A DNA stretch of 28,188 bases from JBBDYD01 sp040901865 (lineage in GTDB: Bacteria; Bacteroidota; Ignavibacteria; UBA10030), in NCBI GenBank assembly GCA_040901865.1, contig JBBDYD010000106.1, positions 1 through 28,188 on the forward strand. The letters run 5' to 3'. The notes under the pieces were generated by a model. It had not been told where the DNA came from. It worked only from the letters and a program-made list of their open reading frames with translations, and searched no databases. Each line of letters opens with the position of its first letter. Positions within the stretch are counted from its first letter, which is position 1. Below, piece after piece: positions 7,818 through 14,955 of this stretch. Position numbers and translations under genes: made by a program.

Positions 7818-10325
7818 TCAAAGCACCGTCGCCACAACCACGACACCTTTAACGCTAAAAATCTCGCCGTTATTGCCCGAGGCCTCCAGAAGAACAATGT
7901 GCGGACCGATCCTCGCCTTGCGTTTGCCGGATTCCATTCCGTCCCAGATTACCTCACCGGTTGATCCGGCCGGTTCTCCGTCGGTCAGCGTTCGTATGAC
8001 GCGCCCGCGCAGGTCGAAAATCCTGATTCGAATGATGGAGCTCGGAATCGGAATGGAAAACCGGACGATGCAGAAATCTTCGTGTCCGTCGCCGTCGGGT
8101 GAGAATGGATTCGGAGAAAAAGAGAGGGAAGAGCCGGAAGGAGCTTCGGGCGTGAAGATGGTATTGCGCTTGCCGGGAGAACCGCCCAATGTGCCGGCCG
8201 AGGTACTCCAATTTCGCGGATCGTTCGAACCGTGGTCCGGACGAATACGCTCCAGCGTCCGACCGCGCGTGTCGTCAACCATCGGATGATGCCACGAAGG
8301 CGAGTACCGCACGCTGTCAATTATCCCGCCGGTAAGATCCTTCAGGATCACCGCATCACCTGTGTTGGCTAAACCGAGTCCACCTGGCTGGTTCAGAATA
8401 AGAACGCGGGGGTCAAAGACAAGGGAGGGAAACAGGGAAAGGATCGCAGAATCGGCCGCGATGATGGCCAGCTCGTTCGGGTCAATCGTCATGGATTGAC
8501 TCAGTGGATACCGATTCGTGCTTCCCGATGATGTGGGTGCATCGCTGAGAGCCCATCCGTCAAGCCGCACCGGAAAAGCTCCGGGATTGATGACTTCGAC
8601 CCATTCGTTCTGATCCGCAAGTGGTTCGTACATGATCTCATTTATAAGAAGCGACCCCGCCGGGTATCCGCGGGTAATCTCGACTGTGTCTGTATTATTC
8701 TCCGGTCGCTGATCGCCCTCGAGGATCGCTGTAACGAAAACAGTGTTTTTACCTGAAGGCGCCTCCAGCCAGTTGTGTGACAGGAAGGCCGCCGCTCCGC
8801 GCTGCAGAGTTCCTGAAAACATCATGGATCCAACCACTTCCTCCGAGGGGTTCAAAAGGATTACCTCGAACTCTTGAACGGTGATTCGCCCTGCGTTGAC
8901 AACCTGAACACCAACTGTGGTCCCAAAGACCGCGGCGGATTCGATTCTAATATCCCTTTCCATTACCGCGAGACTATTGACTTCTCCGGGCGTGCTTCCT
9001 TTCGCCGAAGTTGAGGTGATCCAGTTCGATGGATCAAATGATTCGGCAAGGTAATCAATCCGTTCCAACGACCGCCCGCCTTCGCCGCCCCAGTCGGGAT
9101 CATACGCCATGCTGTCGATCGTTCCACCCCGGAAATCCGTAAGGACCACGGCATCCGGAGTCGTATTGTTCAAGGATGAGAATGCCGCAACGGCAACGGG
9201 CGTTGAAACTGGTTGATGGACCATGAAAAATGATGAATCGCGCACAACGAGTGCGAATCCGGAAGGCTGAATAAGAAAATCACCCGCCGTGATAACAGTT
9301 TTAGAAGTTGTTCTGTTATCGGAAATCTTCCAGCCCGCTAAATTGATCACCCGCGGAGAGGGATTGTAGAATTCGATCCATTCGGACTCGTCACCCAGCG
9401 GGGCGTACATGATTTCGTTGATGATGATGCTTCCTGGGCTTACTCCAACCGCAACGATAACGCTCGAGGTATCGTTGGCCGGATTTTCATCGCCGGCGAG
9501 GTCAGCGACTGCCAGAAATCGGAATGTTCCGGCTGAAAGAGGCGGATGCAAAACAGCTACGATTGCAGAGTCACCAGATGAAAGAGGGACTCCTTCGACA
9601 CTAGAGAATTGTTCGGTTTCTTCGGCAATCCCGTTTGTGTTCAGGTCGAGAAAAAAGTTTACCCGGAATCCGGGGATCTGCATTGCGCCGGCCGAAATCA
9701 CCGTCGTGCTGAGCAGGATGCCATCGGAATCTGTCGGCTGATTGGGTTGAAAGACGAGCCTGCGAATGGCAAGGTCAAACGACGTAAAAACGGAGATGGA
9801 AATATCGTCCATTCGCAGCGTGCCGGCCGTTCCACCCAACCCGCCAAGAACCCTCCATCGAAAACGAACACGCTTCTGGTTAGCCAACGTTTCGGGGAGC
9901 AGCACGACTGTCTGAACGTATCCGGTCGAACCGGGATGCCGGAGTGTATCGGTGCACAGCAAGGGCCAGGCTAGTCCGTCGTTGAACGAAGCCTCCACGA
10001 TTACTCCCGAAGTGTATGTGCCGGAGCGCGCAAGGTAGAAACGCATTTGATCAGGAACGCGGTTGGTAAAATCAAACGTTGGAGAAACGAGTGTCTGGGC
10101 AACCGTCGAGTTTGTCGACTGGACTGCGAAAGGTGCTGAGCGGGGTGACGTCGCGGTCGTAAAGAAATCTCCGCCCTCCAGCCGGTTCGTTGACGTCTCC
10201 CATCCGGATGGTAATTGCGGCACTTGAACGGAATCAAACCGCTCAGTAAATGGGAAGGTGAAGATTTGACTTAAGGCGACCTGAAACGGAAGGAGGAAGA
10301 CAATCCTCCATGATGAAGCCCCCAT
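7818..10325 (-). CDS. Secreted protein with two lamin-tail (LTD) domains and a FlgD-like C-terminal domain
   Basis: 835 residues from the ATG at 10325, which has a G-rich stretch 6 bases upstream; a GTG at 10337 is the alternative start. A signal peptide (about 1-20) is followed by an adhesin/jelly-roll-like domain (about 25-180), a CARDB-like domain (about 185-290), LTD 1 (about 296-450, starting IIINEIMYAPLGDESEWIE), a second CARDB-like segment (about 457-550) and LTD 2 (about 558-716, starting LLINEIMYEPLADQNEWVE). The last 100 residues (from NPFSPDGDG, about 739) form the FlgD-type Ig module often seen at the C-terminus of exported proteins in this group. Likely a cell-surface or released protein; ligand unknown. 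The two LTD units are clear internal duplicates. Confidence 0.88.
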   Translation of the reverse strand: MGASSWRIVFLLPFQVALSQIFTFPFTERFDSVQVPQLPSGWETSTNRLEGGDFFTTATSPRSAPFAVQSTNSTVAQTLVSPTFDFTNRVPDQMRFYLARSGTYTSGVIVEASFNDGLAWPLLCTDTLRHPGSTGYVQTVVLLPETLANQKRVRFRWRVLGGLGGTAGTLRMDDISISVFTSFDLAIRRLVFQPNQPTDSDGILLSTTVISAGAMQIPGFRVNFFLDLNTNGIAEETEQFSSVEGVPLSSGDSAIVAVLHPPLSAGTFRFLAVADLAGDENPANDTSSVIVAVGVSPGSIIINEIMYAPLGDESEWIEFYNPSPRVINLAGWKISDNRTTSKTVITAGDFLIQPSGFALVVRDSSFFMVHQPVSTPVAVAAFSSLNNTTPDAVVLTDFRGGTIDSMAYDPDWGGEGGRSLERIDYLAESFDPSNWITSTSAKGSTPGEVNSLAVMERDIRIESAAVFGTTVGVQVVNAGRITVQEFEVILLNPSEEVVGSMMFSGTLQRGAAAFLSHNWLEAPSGKNTVFVTAILEGDQRPENNTDTVEITRGYPAGSLLINEIMYEPLADQNEWVEVINPGAFPVRLDGWALSDAPTSSGSTNRYPLSQSMTIDPNELAIIAADSAILSLFPSLVFDPRVLILNQPGGLGLANTGDAVILKDLTGGIIDSVRYSPSWHHPMVDDTRGRTLERIRPDHGSNDPRNWSTSAGTLGGSPGKRNTIFTPEAPSGSSLSFSPNPFSPDGDGHEDFCIVRFSIPIPSSIIRIRIFDLRGRVIRTLTDGEPAGSTGEVIWDGMESGKRKARIGPHIVLLEASGNNGEIFSVKGVVVVATVL

Positions 10326-10412
10326 GGCAACCCCCACTGATGGTATGTCTGAAAAAGAAATTTGAGAAGAGACTCTCTTGTTTCTCAGGAAGCGATACTC
10401 AAGGGGGGTATT

Positions 10413-11198
10413 TCAATAGTAATGAGATTGCCGCAAAAAGTCCATAACAAGGGAGTAAAATCCATCAGGAGATTCCGCGTGCACCCAATGACCGGTGTCA
10501 AGCGTTCTCACCTCTGCGTTCGGAAACAAGCCGCGAATGTCGGTCGTGTCCTGGTCCGATATATAATCCGATTGTAATCCCTTGATGAACAACGTAGGGC
10601 CGGGATAGGGTGTTTTGGAAACAATTTCCCTGTTCAATTCGTCCATATTCTTATGTAGTGCTTCGAGGTGAACCTTCCACCGAAACGAATTGTCTTCATT
10701 CCGCTTGAGGTTTTTCATCACAAACTGCCTTGTCGCGGGGTTCGGAATTCGTTCCGTGAGTGCCCGGTCAATTTCAGCCCGTGATTCAAAAGACCGCAGA
10801 CTAAGGGAAAAAAGGGCCTCAAAAATGTACTCGTGGTGTGGTGAGTACGATCGGGGGGCAATATCAACGACAACAAGGGCGGAGACGCGGGATGGATGAC
10901 GAAGGGAATACTCCATGGCGGTTTTTCCTCCCATCGAATGGCCAATGAGAGCAGAGGTGGAGAGATGATTGTCTTCCAGAAACTCACCGAGATCGGCGGC
11001 CATCGCCGCATAGGTCATCTCGTCGCTGTGAGGAGACTGGCCGTGGTTTCTCTGGTCGAGGGCGAACACGCGGTACTGTTCGCTGAACCTGCGGCTGATC
11101 GAATGCCAGTTATCGAGGGAACCGAGAAGCCCATGAAGAATGATCAACGGTTTTCGCCGGATGTGTTCGCCGCTGTATTCGTGGTTGAAAAGCTTCAT
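10413..11198 (-). CDS. Alpha/beta-fold hydrolase (YbfF-like esterase)
   Basis: 261-residue cytosolic esterase-type hydrolase. Visible elements are the oxyanion-hole segment HGLLG (22-26), the nucleophile elbow GHSMGG with Ser88, an acidic residue at about 211 (SDYI) and the catalytic His at about 237 (TGHWVH). Together they make a complete triad, with the overall pattern of the YbfF/acyl-CoA-esterase group. The true substrate is unknown. I used the ATG at 11198 (MKLFNHEYSG). An upstream ATG at 11219 would leave only 8 bases to the divergent Sel1 gene and adds seven residues with no domain support. No Shine-Dalgarno is seen at either start. Confidence 0.87.
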   Translation of the reverse strand: MKLFNHEYSGEHIRRKPLIILHGLLGSLDNWHSISRRFSEQYRVFALDQRNHGQSPHSDEMTYAAMAADLGEFLEDNHLSTSALIGHSMGGKTAMEYSLRHPSRVSALVVVDIAPRSYSPHHEYIFEALFSLSLRSFESRAEIDRALTERIPNPATRQFVMKNLKRNEDNSFRWKVHLEALHKNMDELNREIVSKTPYPGPTLFIKGLQSDYISDQDTTDIRGLFPNAEVRTLDTGHWVHAESPDGFYSLVMDFLRQSHYY

Positions 11199-11212
11199 TC
11201 TCGAAATATTAT
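11185..11212 (+). promoter_or_regulatory. Candidate promoter of the Sel1-repeat gene, overlapping the hydrolase start
   Basis: Plus strand TTGAAA (11185-11190), 16-base spacer, TATTAT (11207-11212); predicted start near 11219, about 8 bases before the ATG. On the other strand TAATAT (11211-11206) with a weak TTTCAT 16 bases upstream could serve the hydrolase, so the two divergent promoters would share their -10 region. By eye only. Confidence 0.38.
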
Positions 11213-11227
11213 TGTACATTAAGAATA

Positions 11228-12730
11228 ATGAAAAAAGCCCCGAAAAACAGAACCCTCCTCATAACTCTGGCAGGCCTCCTGCTTGCGGTCGGCGCCGAGG
11301 TTGGTGTTGCCCAGCGAAAATCGCAGGGAGGCAAAGAGCCGACTCCGGGCATGATGATCAAGGAATCCTCGCTTGACTATCGGTTGTGGGAAGGCTTCAG
11401 TCTCGTTCGCAAGGCAAATGACGGTGAGGCGCCTGCGCAGCATGAGCTCGGACTGCGATACCTCCAAGGGAGGGGGTTCCTTGCCGACACCGCGAAGGCC
11501 GCATCCTGGATGCAGAAATCCGCGGATCAGGATTTTGATCTGGCTCATTTTAATCTTGGCATTCTTGGTTTGAACGGATGGGGAGTACCCTGGAACCCAT
11601 TCGGAGCTCTCCGCCACTTCAGGAATGCGGGCCGTCGCGGGATGCCCGAAGCAAATTTCATTCTTGGCCTGATGTACACCGAAGACCTCGTCGTCCGGCA
11701 AAACTGGCGGCAAGCGTATGCTCTTGTCAAAAAAGCCGCAGATGCCGGATTCGATCCCGCACTGAAGGCGCTGACAGAGTTTCAAAAACGCGGAATTACC
11801 GCTGAAGGGACCACGTCCAGTTCATCATCTGACAGCCCAAGCGACCTGCGCCCGTTGTTTATCGACTTCAATGTGGATACATCGTCGTCAACGGACGATT
11901 CTGCCATTCTGAACGATTTGATTGATGAAGGCAGCGAGGAACTCAAGAAGGCTCTGGGAGTGAATCCCAACGGCACGTCTCCGGATTCTTCTGCTCTTGT
12001 GCTGATTCAAAGAGCGAGCGATGCGGGAAGCCCTGAAGCCCGTACATTGCTGGGGAGATTCCGCGAGAAGGGAGTTGCAACGGATCGCGATCCATTGATC
12101 GCCGCTGCACAGTACCTCGTTGCGGTCAGAAATGAATCTTCACGGGCCATGGAGCTTTTGTGGAACCTGGCCAACGAGCCGGGCTTTGCAGAGGAACTTG
12201 AAAGCCGCGCAAAAAAACAGTCGGATCCCGTTGCGCAGTTTGTCTGGGCCGGTCTCGTCGCATGCGGAATCGATCAGCGGCTCTCCGGTGAACAGGCGCT
12301 GAAACTCCTGCAATCTTCCGCTCAGCAGAATTATGTCGATGCGATTGTCGAATTGGGTCTGTGCTACCAATCCGGGCGGTGGGTCCCGCAGGATCGTTCG
12401 CGGGCCTTAAAGCTCTGGGAGACCGCCGCGGCGCTGGGAAGCAGAGAGGCCCTGGTCCGCTTCCATGCAGTTCAGTTGTTCACTGAGTCCCCGCACGTAC
12501 CACCGGATCGCATTGCGTTTTTCAAAACGCAGGCGGAGGAAGGATCCATTCTGGCCCAGGTGGCTCTTGCTTATTGCTACGAGCGAGGACTGGGAATTCC
12601 GCGTAATAGCGGTACTGCAGCTCAAATGTACCGAAACGCAGCACAACGTGGAAGCCAAAGCGCTTACGAAGCCCTGAAACGAATGCATGACGCAATCAGA
12701 CCAAAGGGGGCGGAGTGGGAAGTGGGGTAG
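11228..12730 (+). CDS. Exported Sel1-like repeat (SLR) protein
   Basis: The only plus-strand gene in the window. 500 residues with an N-terminal signal peptide (basic MKKAPKNR, hydrophobic core about 9-26, likely cut after VGVAQ), so periplasmic or secreted. It contains several Sel1-type 36-residue alpha/alpha repeats, such as AQHELGLRYLQGRGFLADTA (about 60-79), FNLGILGLNGWGV, ANFILGLMYTED, VELGLCYQSGRWVPQDRSR and VALAYCYERGLGIPRNSGT near the C-terminus. A low-complexity Ser/Asp linker (about 195-225) splits the repeats into two blocks. SLR proteins scaffold protein complexes; the partner here is not indicated. No Shine-Dalgarno. The last codons run into a heptamer array that starts at the base after the TAG. 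Confidence 0.87.
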   Translation: MKKAPKNRTLLITLAGLLLAVGAEVGVAQRKSQGGKEPTPGMMIKESSLDYRLWEGFSLVRKANDGEAPAQHELGLRYLQGRGFLADTAKAASWMQKSADQDFDLAHFNLGILGLNGWGVPWNPFGALRHFRNAGRRGMPEANFILGLMYTEDLVVRQNWRQAYALVKKAADAGFDPALKALTEFQKRGITAEGTTSSSSSDSPSDLRPLFIDFNVDTSSSTDDSAILNDLIDEGSEELKKALGVNPNGTSPDSSALVLIQRASDAGSPEARTLLGRFREKGVATDRDPLIAAAQYLVAVRNESSRAMELLWNLANEPGFAEELESRAKKQSDPVAQFVWAGLVACGIDQRLSGEQALKLLQSSAQQNYVDAIVELGLCYQSGRWVPQDRSRALKLWETAAALGSREALVRFHAVQLFTESPHVPPDRIAFFKTQAEEGSILAQVALAYCYERGLGIPRNSGTAAQMYRNAAQRGSQSAYEALKRMHDAIRPKGAEWEVG

Positions 12731-12806
12731 TCGGAAGTCAGAAGTCAGAAGTCAGAAGTCGGAATATGATATCCCTGTGACCTCTGACCTCCGACCTCTG
12801 GTCTCT
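12731..12806. repeat. Inverted heptamer arrays filling a convergent intergenic gap
   Basis: Arm 1 (12731-12765) has five 7-base units: TCAGAAG three times in perfect tandem (12738-12758), flanked by TCGGAAG and TCGGAAT. Arm 2 (12779-12806) has GACCTCT, GACCTCC, GACCTCT and GGTCTCT, the inverse type. The array begins right after the TAG of the Sel1 gene and ends one base before the stop of the convergent hydrolase gene. A minus-strand RNA would pair the arms with one G-U per unit. Confidence 0.82.
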
Positions 12807-12807
12807 C

Positions 12808-13566
12808 TCATATCTCAACACTTTCGCCATTCTCCAACACTCTCACTTTGTCCGCAACCCCCTTCGCTCGAGCTTCTCTCATAAGCCATTCCGGCGGTTC
12901 ATGCATTGGCTCGTCGCTGATTTTGAATGTGCCCCAATGTGTCGGAACGAGAATCCTGGCTCCGGTGTCCAGAAATGCCTGAAGGGCGTCGGGTGGATTC
13001 AGATGAATGTTCTTGAACCAGGCGTGGGGTTTGTACGCACCGATGGGCAGAAGGGCAATATCCAGGGAAAACCGCTGTCCCAATTCACTGAAAACTTCCC
13101 CGTATGCCGTATCTCCTGCAAAATAAACCGATGCTCCGCCGGCCTCGAAAACATATCCTGACGGCTTCGAGCGATTCCTGGCCCATGGTGTGCGTCCGCT
13201 GAAGTGCCTGGCCGGAACGCATGTGATCGACAATCCGCGATGTTCGAGAGTTTCCCACCAGGCCAATTCCCTCATCTCGTCAAATCCTGTCCTCCTTCCA
13301 AACGAAGCAAGCCCTCGCGGAAGCAGTATCGAAGCCCTGTGAGCCCGGCTGATGCGCCGGAGTGTCCTGAGATTCAAATGGTCATAGTGGTCATGCGAAA
13401 TGGCGACAACATCGATGGGTGGCAATTTAATGAAGGGAATTCCGGGCTTCTTAAGGCGGGGAAGGAAGTACGACACCGAGAATGAGTAAACGGGGTCGGT
13501 GAGGATACGGATGCCGTTCAGCTCAATCAGCACAGTAGCATGATTGATAAACGTGACGCTTACCAT
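12808..13566 (-). CDS. Metallo-beta-lactamase-fold hydrolase (UlaG / NAPE-PLD-like)
   Basis: 252-residue cytosolic protein of the Lactamase_B_2 group. The binuclear metal site is complete: HDHYDH (58-63), His121 (ARHFSG), Asp152 (GDTAYG) and His210 (PTHWGTF). The N-terminus (TFINHATVLIEL, ILTDPVYS) and the PIGAYKP segment are typical of the bacterial NAPE-PLD-like/UlaG-like L-ascorbate-lactonase relatives, whose substrates are diverse. It lies 12 bases downstream of a small membrane protein gene, in an operon with a MOSC protein. A role in lipid or lactone hydrolysis is a family-level guess. The stop codon abuts the repeat array. Confidence 0.88.
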   Translation of the reverse strand: MVSVTFINHATVLIELNGIRILTDPVYSFSVSYFLPRLKKPGIPFIKLPPIDVVAISHDHYDHLNLRTLRRISRAHRASILLPRGLASFGRRTGFDEMRELAWWETLEHRGLSITCVPARHFSGRTPWARNRSKPSGYVFEAGGASVYFAGDTAYGEVFSELGQRFSLDIALLPIGAYKPHAWFKNIHLNPPDALQAFLDTGARILVPTHWGTFKISDEPMHEPPEWLMREARAKGVADKVRVLENGESVEI

Positions 13567-13578
13567 GGCACGATGACG

Positions 13579-14040
13579 CTAAGAGTGCCCCGCCGGGTGT
13601 CGGCGGAATATCAGGGGATACAAGAATCCGTTTGCAAGCCCCAACAAAGAGAAAACAAGTAATGCATCAAGGATGGAATAGAGATAGAAATCCTTGGGGT
13701 GACTGTAATGGTTCATGTAAATGGCACTGATGCTTGCAAATACAACAACAAAAAACCCGTACACTTTCAAACTTCTGACCGGCAAGGATCCGGTCAGGTG
13801 CGGATGGATTTTGTGAAATGCAAACGTGATGCACAGCCACATCATGAAGTTGTAAAAATACGAGGTGACCCAGTCAATGGTCTCAAAGTTCGTGTTGAAA
13901 TAGGAAATACTTTTTTCCATAGCTCCAAACAAAGGACCCATGATCACCAACCCTTCAATAAAGCCAACGACATAATAACGAAGGAGATTCAGCACGACGC
14001 ACAAAAGAATGAGCTTCAGGCCGATATAAACATTAATCAT
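13579..14040 (-). CDS. Small four-helix integral membrane protein
   Basis: 153 residues from the ATG at 14040, which has AGGA 5 bases upstream and overlaps the end of the MOSC gene by 8 bases (ATGATTAA). Four hydrophobic segments stand out at about 5-25, 57-77, 90-110 and 118-145, separated by short loops with several His residues. Not recognised as a named family. The coupled MOSC gene upstream and metallo-hydrolase downstream suggest a common transcript but do not reveal a function. Confidence 0.78.
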   Translation of the reverse strand: MINVYIGLKLILLCVVLNLLRYYVVGFIEGLVIMGPLFGAMEKSISYFNTNFETIDWVTSYFYNFMMWLCITFAFHKIHPHLTGSLPVRSLKVYGFFVVVFASISAIYMNHYSHPKDFYLYSILDALLVFSLLGLANGFLYPLIFRRHPAGHS

Positions 14041-14845
14041 ACTTTTCCTGCAGAAGTGGTGTGAGAATGTCTCCGACCCGCAGAATACCATGTGCCTTGT
14101 GAATCAAGTTTTGTCCGAAAAGGATATCGCCGTTCCTGTTGCGATACGTGGCAAGTGTTCGGAGGGGTTCCGCACCCCTGATGCCGGTGGACTGATCGAC
14201 GGTCGTCGTGCTGCATCGATCACAGGGTTTGGGGCCCAGGAACTGAATCGAACCGATCCGTAAATCTTTCCAGGTATCTTCTTCATAGGGCCCGCATCCG
14301 CGGACAACAATATTCGGTCGGAATCGATTCATCGGTACCGGCTGGGCGAGCCTTCCGTTGAGATCATCAAGGGACGCTTCAGAAATAAGGAGAACAGGAA
14401 ATGCATCGGAAAAGGCTATGTGATCGGTCTTTGATGCCGAGGCATGCGACACAGGCCGAAGAGCGTTGGAAGGCATATGAACAAGGAGACAAGGGAGGCC
14501 AAGAAGCGTACTAAACCATTCATCGGCTTCGCGAGGTCCGCGAAGCGCGTTAACGCGGCTTTTCCAGACTTCGACTGGAATTGACTCCCCTTCGGAAAGT
14601 TCCAGCGGAATTTGGACTTGATCCAGGTTTGGAGCGGAAAGAACAACGCGACCGCCGCTTAATTCTGTTGCCGCGAGAGCGAGTTTGGGATGATTCCGCT
14701 GTGTGAGGAACATTCCGTTCCGGTCGGTGACCATCCACCTCCTGTCGTACTCAAATCCGCGCTCGACAACGACAGCTTCCCTGACAGCGATTCCGCCGCA
14801 GGATTTTATCGGATAAATGTTCAACTCGCTGACGACAATGCTCAT
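14033..14845 (-). CDS. MOSC domain protein (YcbX/mARC-like)
   Basis: 270 residues. The N-terminal MOSC beta-barrel domain (SELNIYPIKSCGGIAV, 7-22, then RRWMVTDRNGMFLTQR about 35-50) is followed by the MOSC domain with NRFRPNIVV (about 173-181) and the conserved PCDRC (207-211), whose first Cys (208) would bind the molybdenum cofactor. In YcbX and mARC this domain reduces N-hydroxylated compounds with an electron donor. No ferredoxin domain is fused here, so the partner must be separate. Start: ATG at 14845; a GTG 6 bases upstream is less likely. It leads a three-gene operon. Confidence 0.9.
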   Translation of the reverse strand: MSIVVSELNIYPIKSCGGIAVREAVVVERGFEYDRRWMVTDRNGMFLTQRNHPKLALAATELSGGRVVLSAPNLDQVQIPLELSEGESIPVEVWKSRVNALRGPREADEWFSTLLGLPCLLVHMPSNALRPVSHASASKTDHIAFSDAFPVLLISEASLDDLNGRLAQPVPMNRFRPNIVVRGCGPYEEDTWKDLRIGSIQFLGPKPCDRCSTTTVDQSTGIRGAEPLRTLATYRNRNGDILFGQNLIHKAHGILRVGDILTPLLQEKYD

Positions 14846-14871
14846 AGGCACTCAGGCAAAACCTGGATTTA

Positions 14872-14885
14872 CATCTGACCTCTGA
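14872..14885. repeat. Two-unit heptamer remnant (CTCTGA type)
   Basis: CATCTGA CCTCTGA in register, upstream of the MOSC gene start. Same unit type as the longer array at 14987-15028, which could be the other part of the same locus. Too short to stand alone. Confidence 0.45.
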
Positions 14886-14893
14886 TCACTACC

Positions 14894-14909
14894 CCGGGAT
14901 AAATCCCGG
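14894..14909. repeat. 16-bp palindrome CCGGGAT-AA-ATCCCGG
   Basis: Perfect 7-base stem with a 2-base AA loop in the gap between the ABC exporter and the MOSC gene. A near-identical element (CCGGAAT-AA-ATTCCGG) is at 20399-20414; the compensated change at the middle pair keeps the stem. This suggests a dispersed REP-like palindrome. No T-tract on either side, so not a classical terminator. Confidence 0.65.
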
Positions 14910-14955
14910 TCTCGTCATATCTTCGATGAGGCGCAATTTCGTCAAAGCCTTCCGC

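Noticed and set aside
10355..10385. TGAGAA/TTCTCA stem as terminator of the LTD or hydrolase gene
   Set aside because: Long loop, weak stem, no T-tract in the right orientation; it lies upstream of the LTD gene, not after it.
12731..12806. CRISPR-like array
   Set aside because: Units are 7 bases in direct contact, with no spacers and no cas genes.
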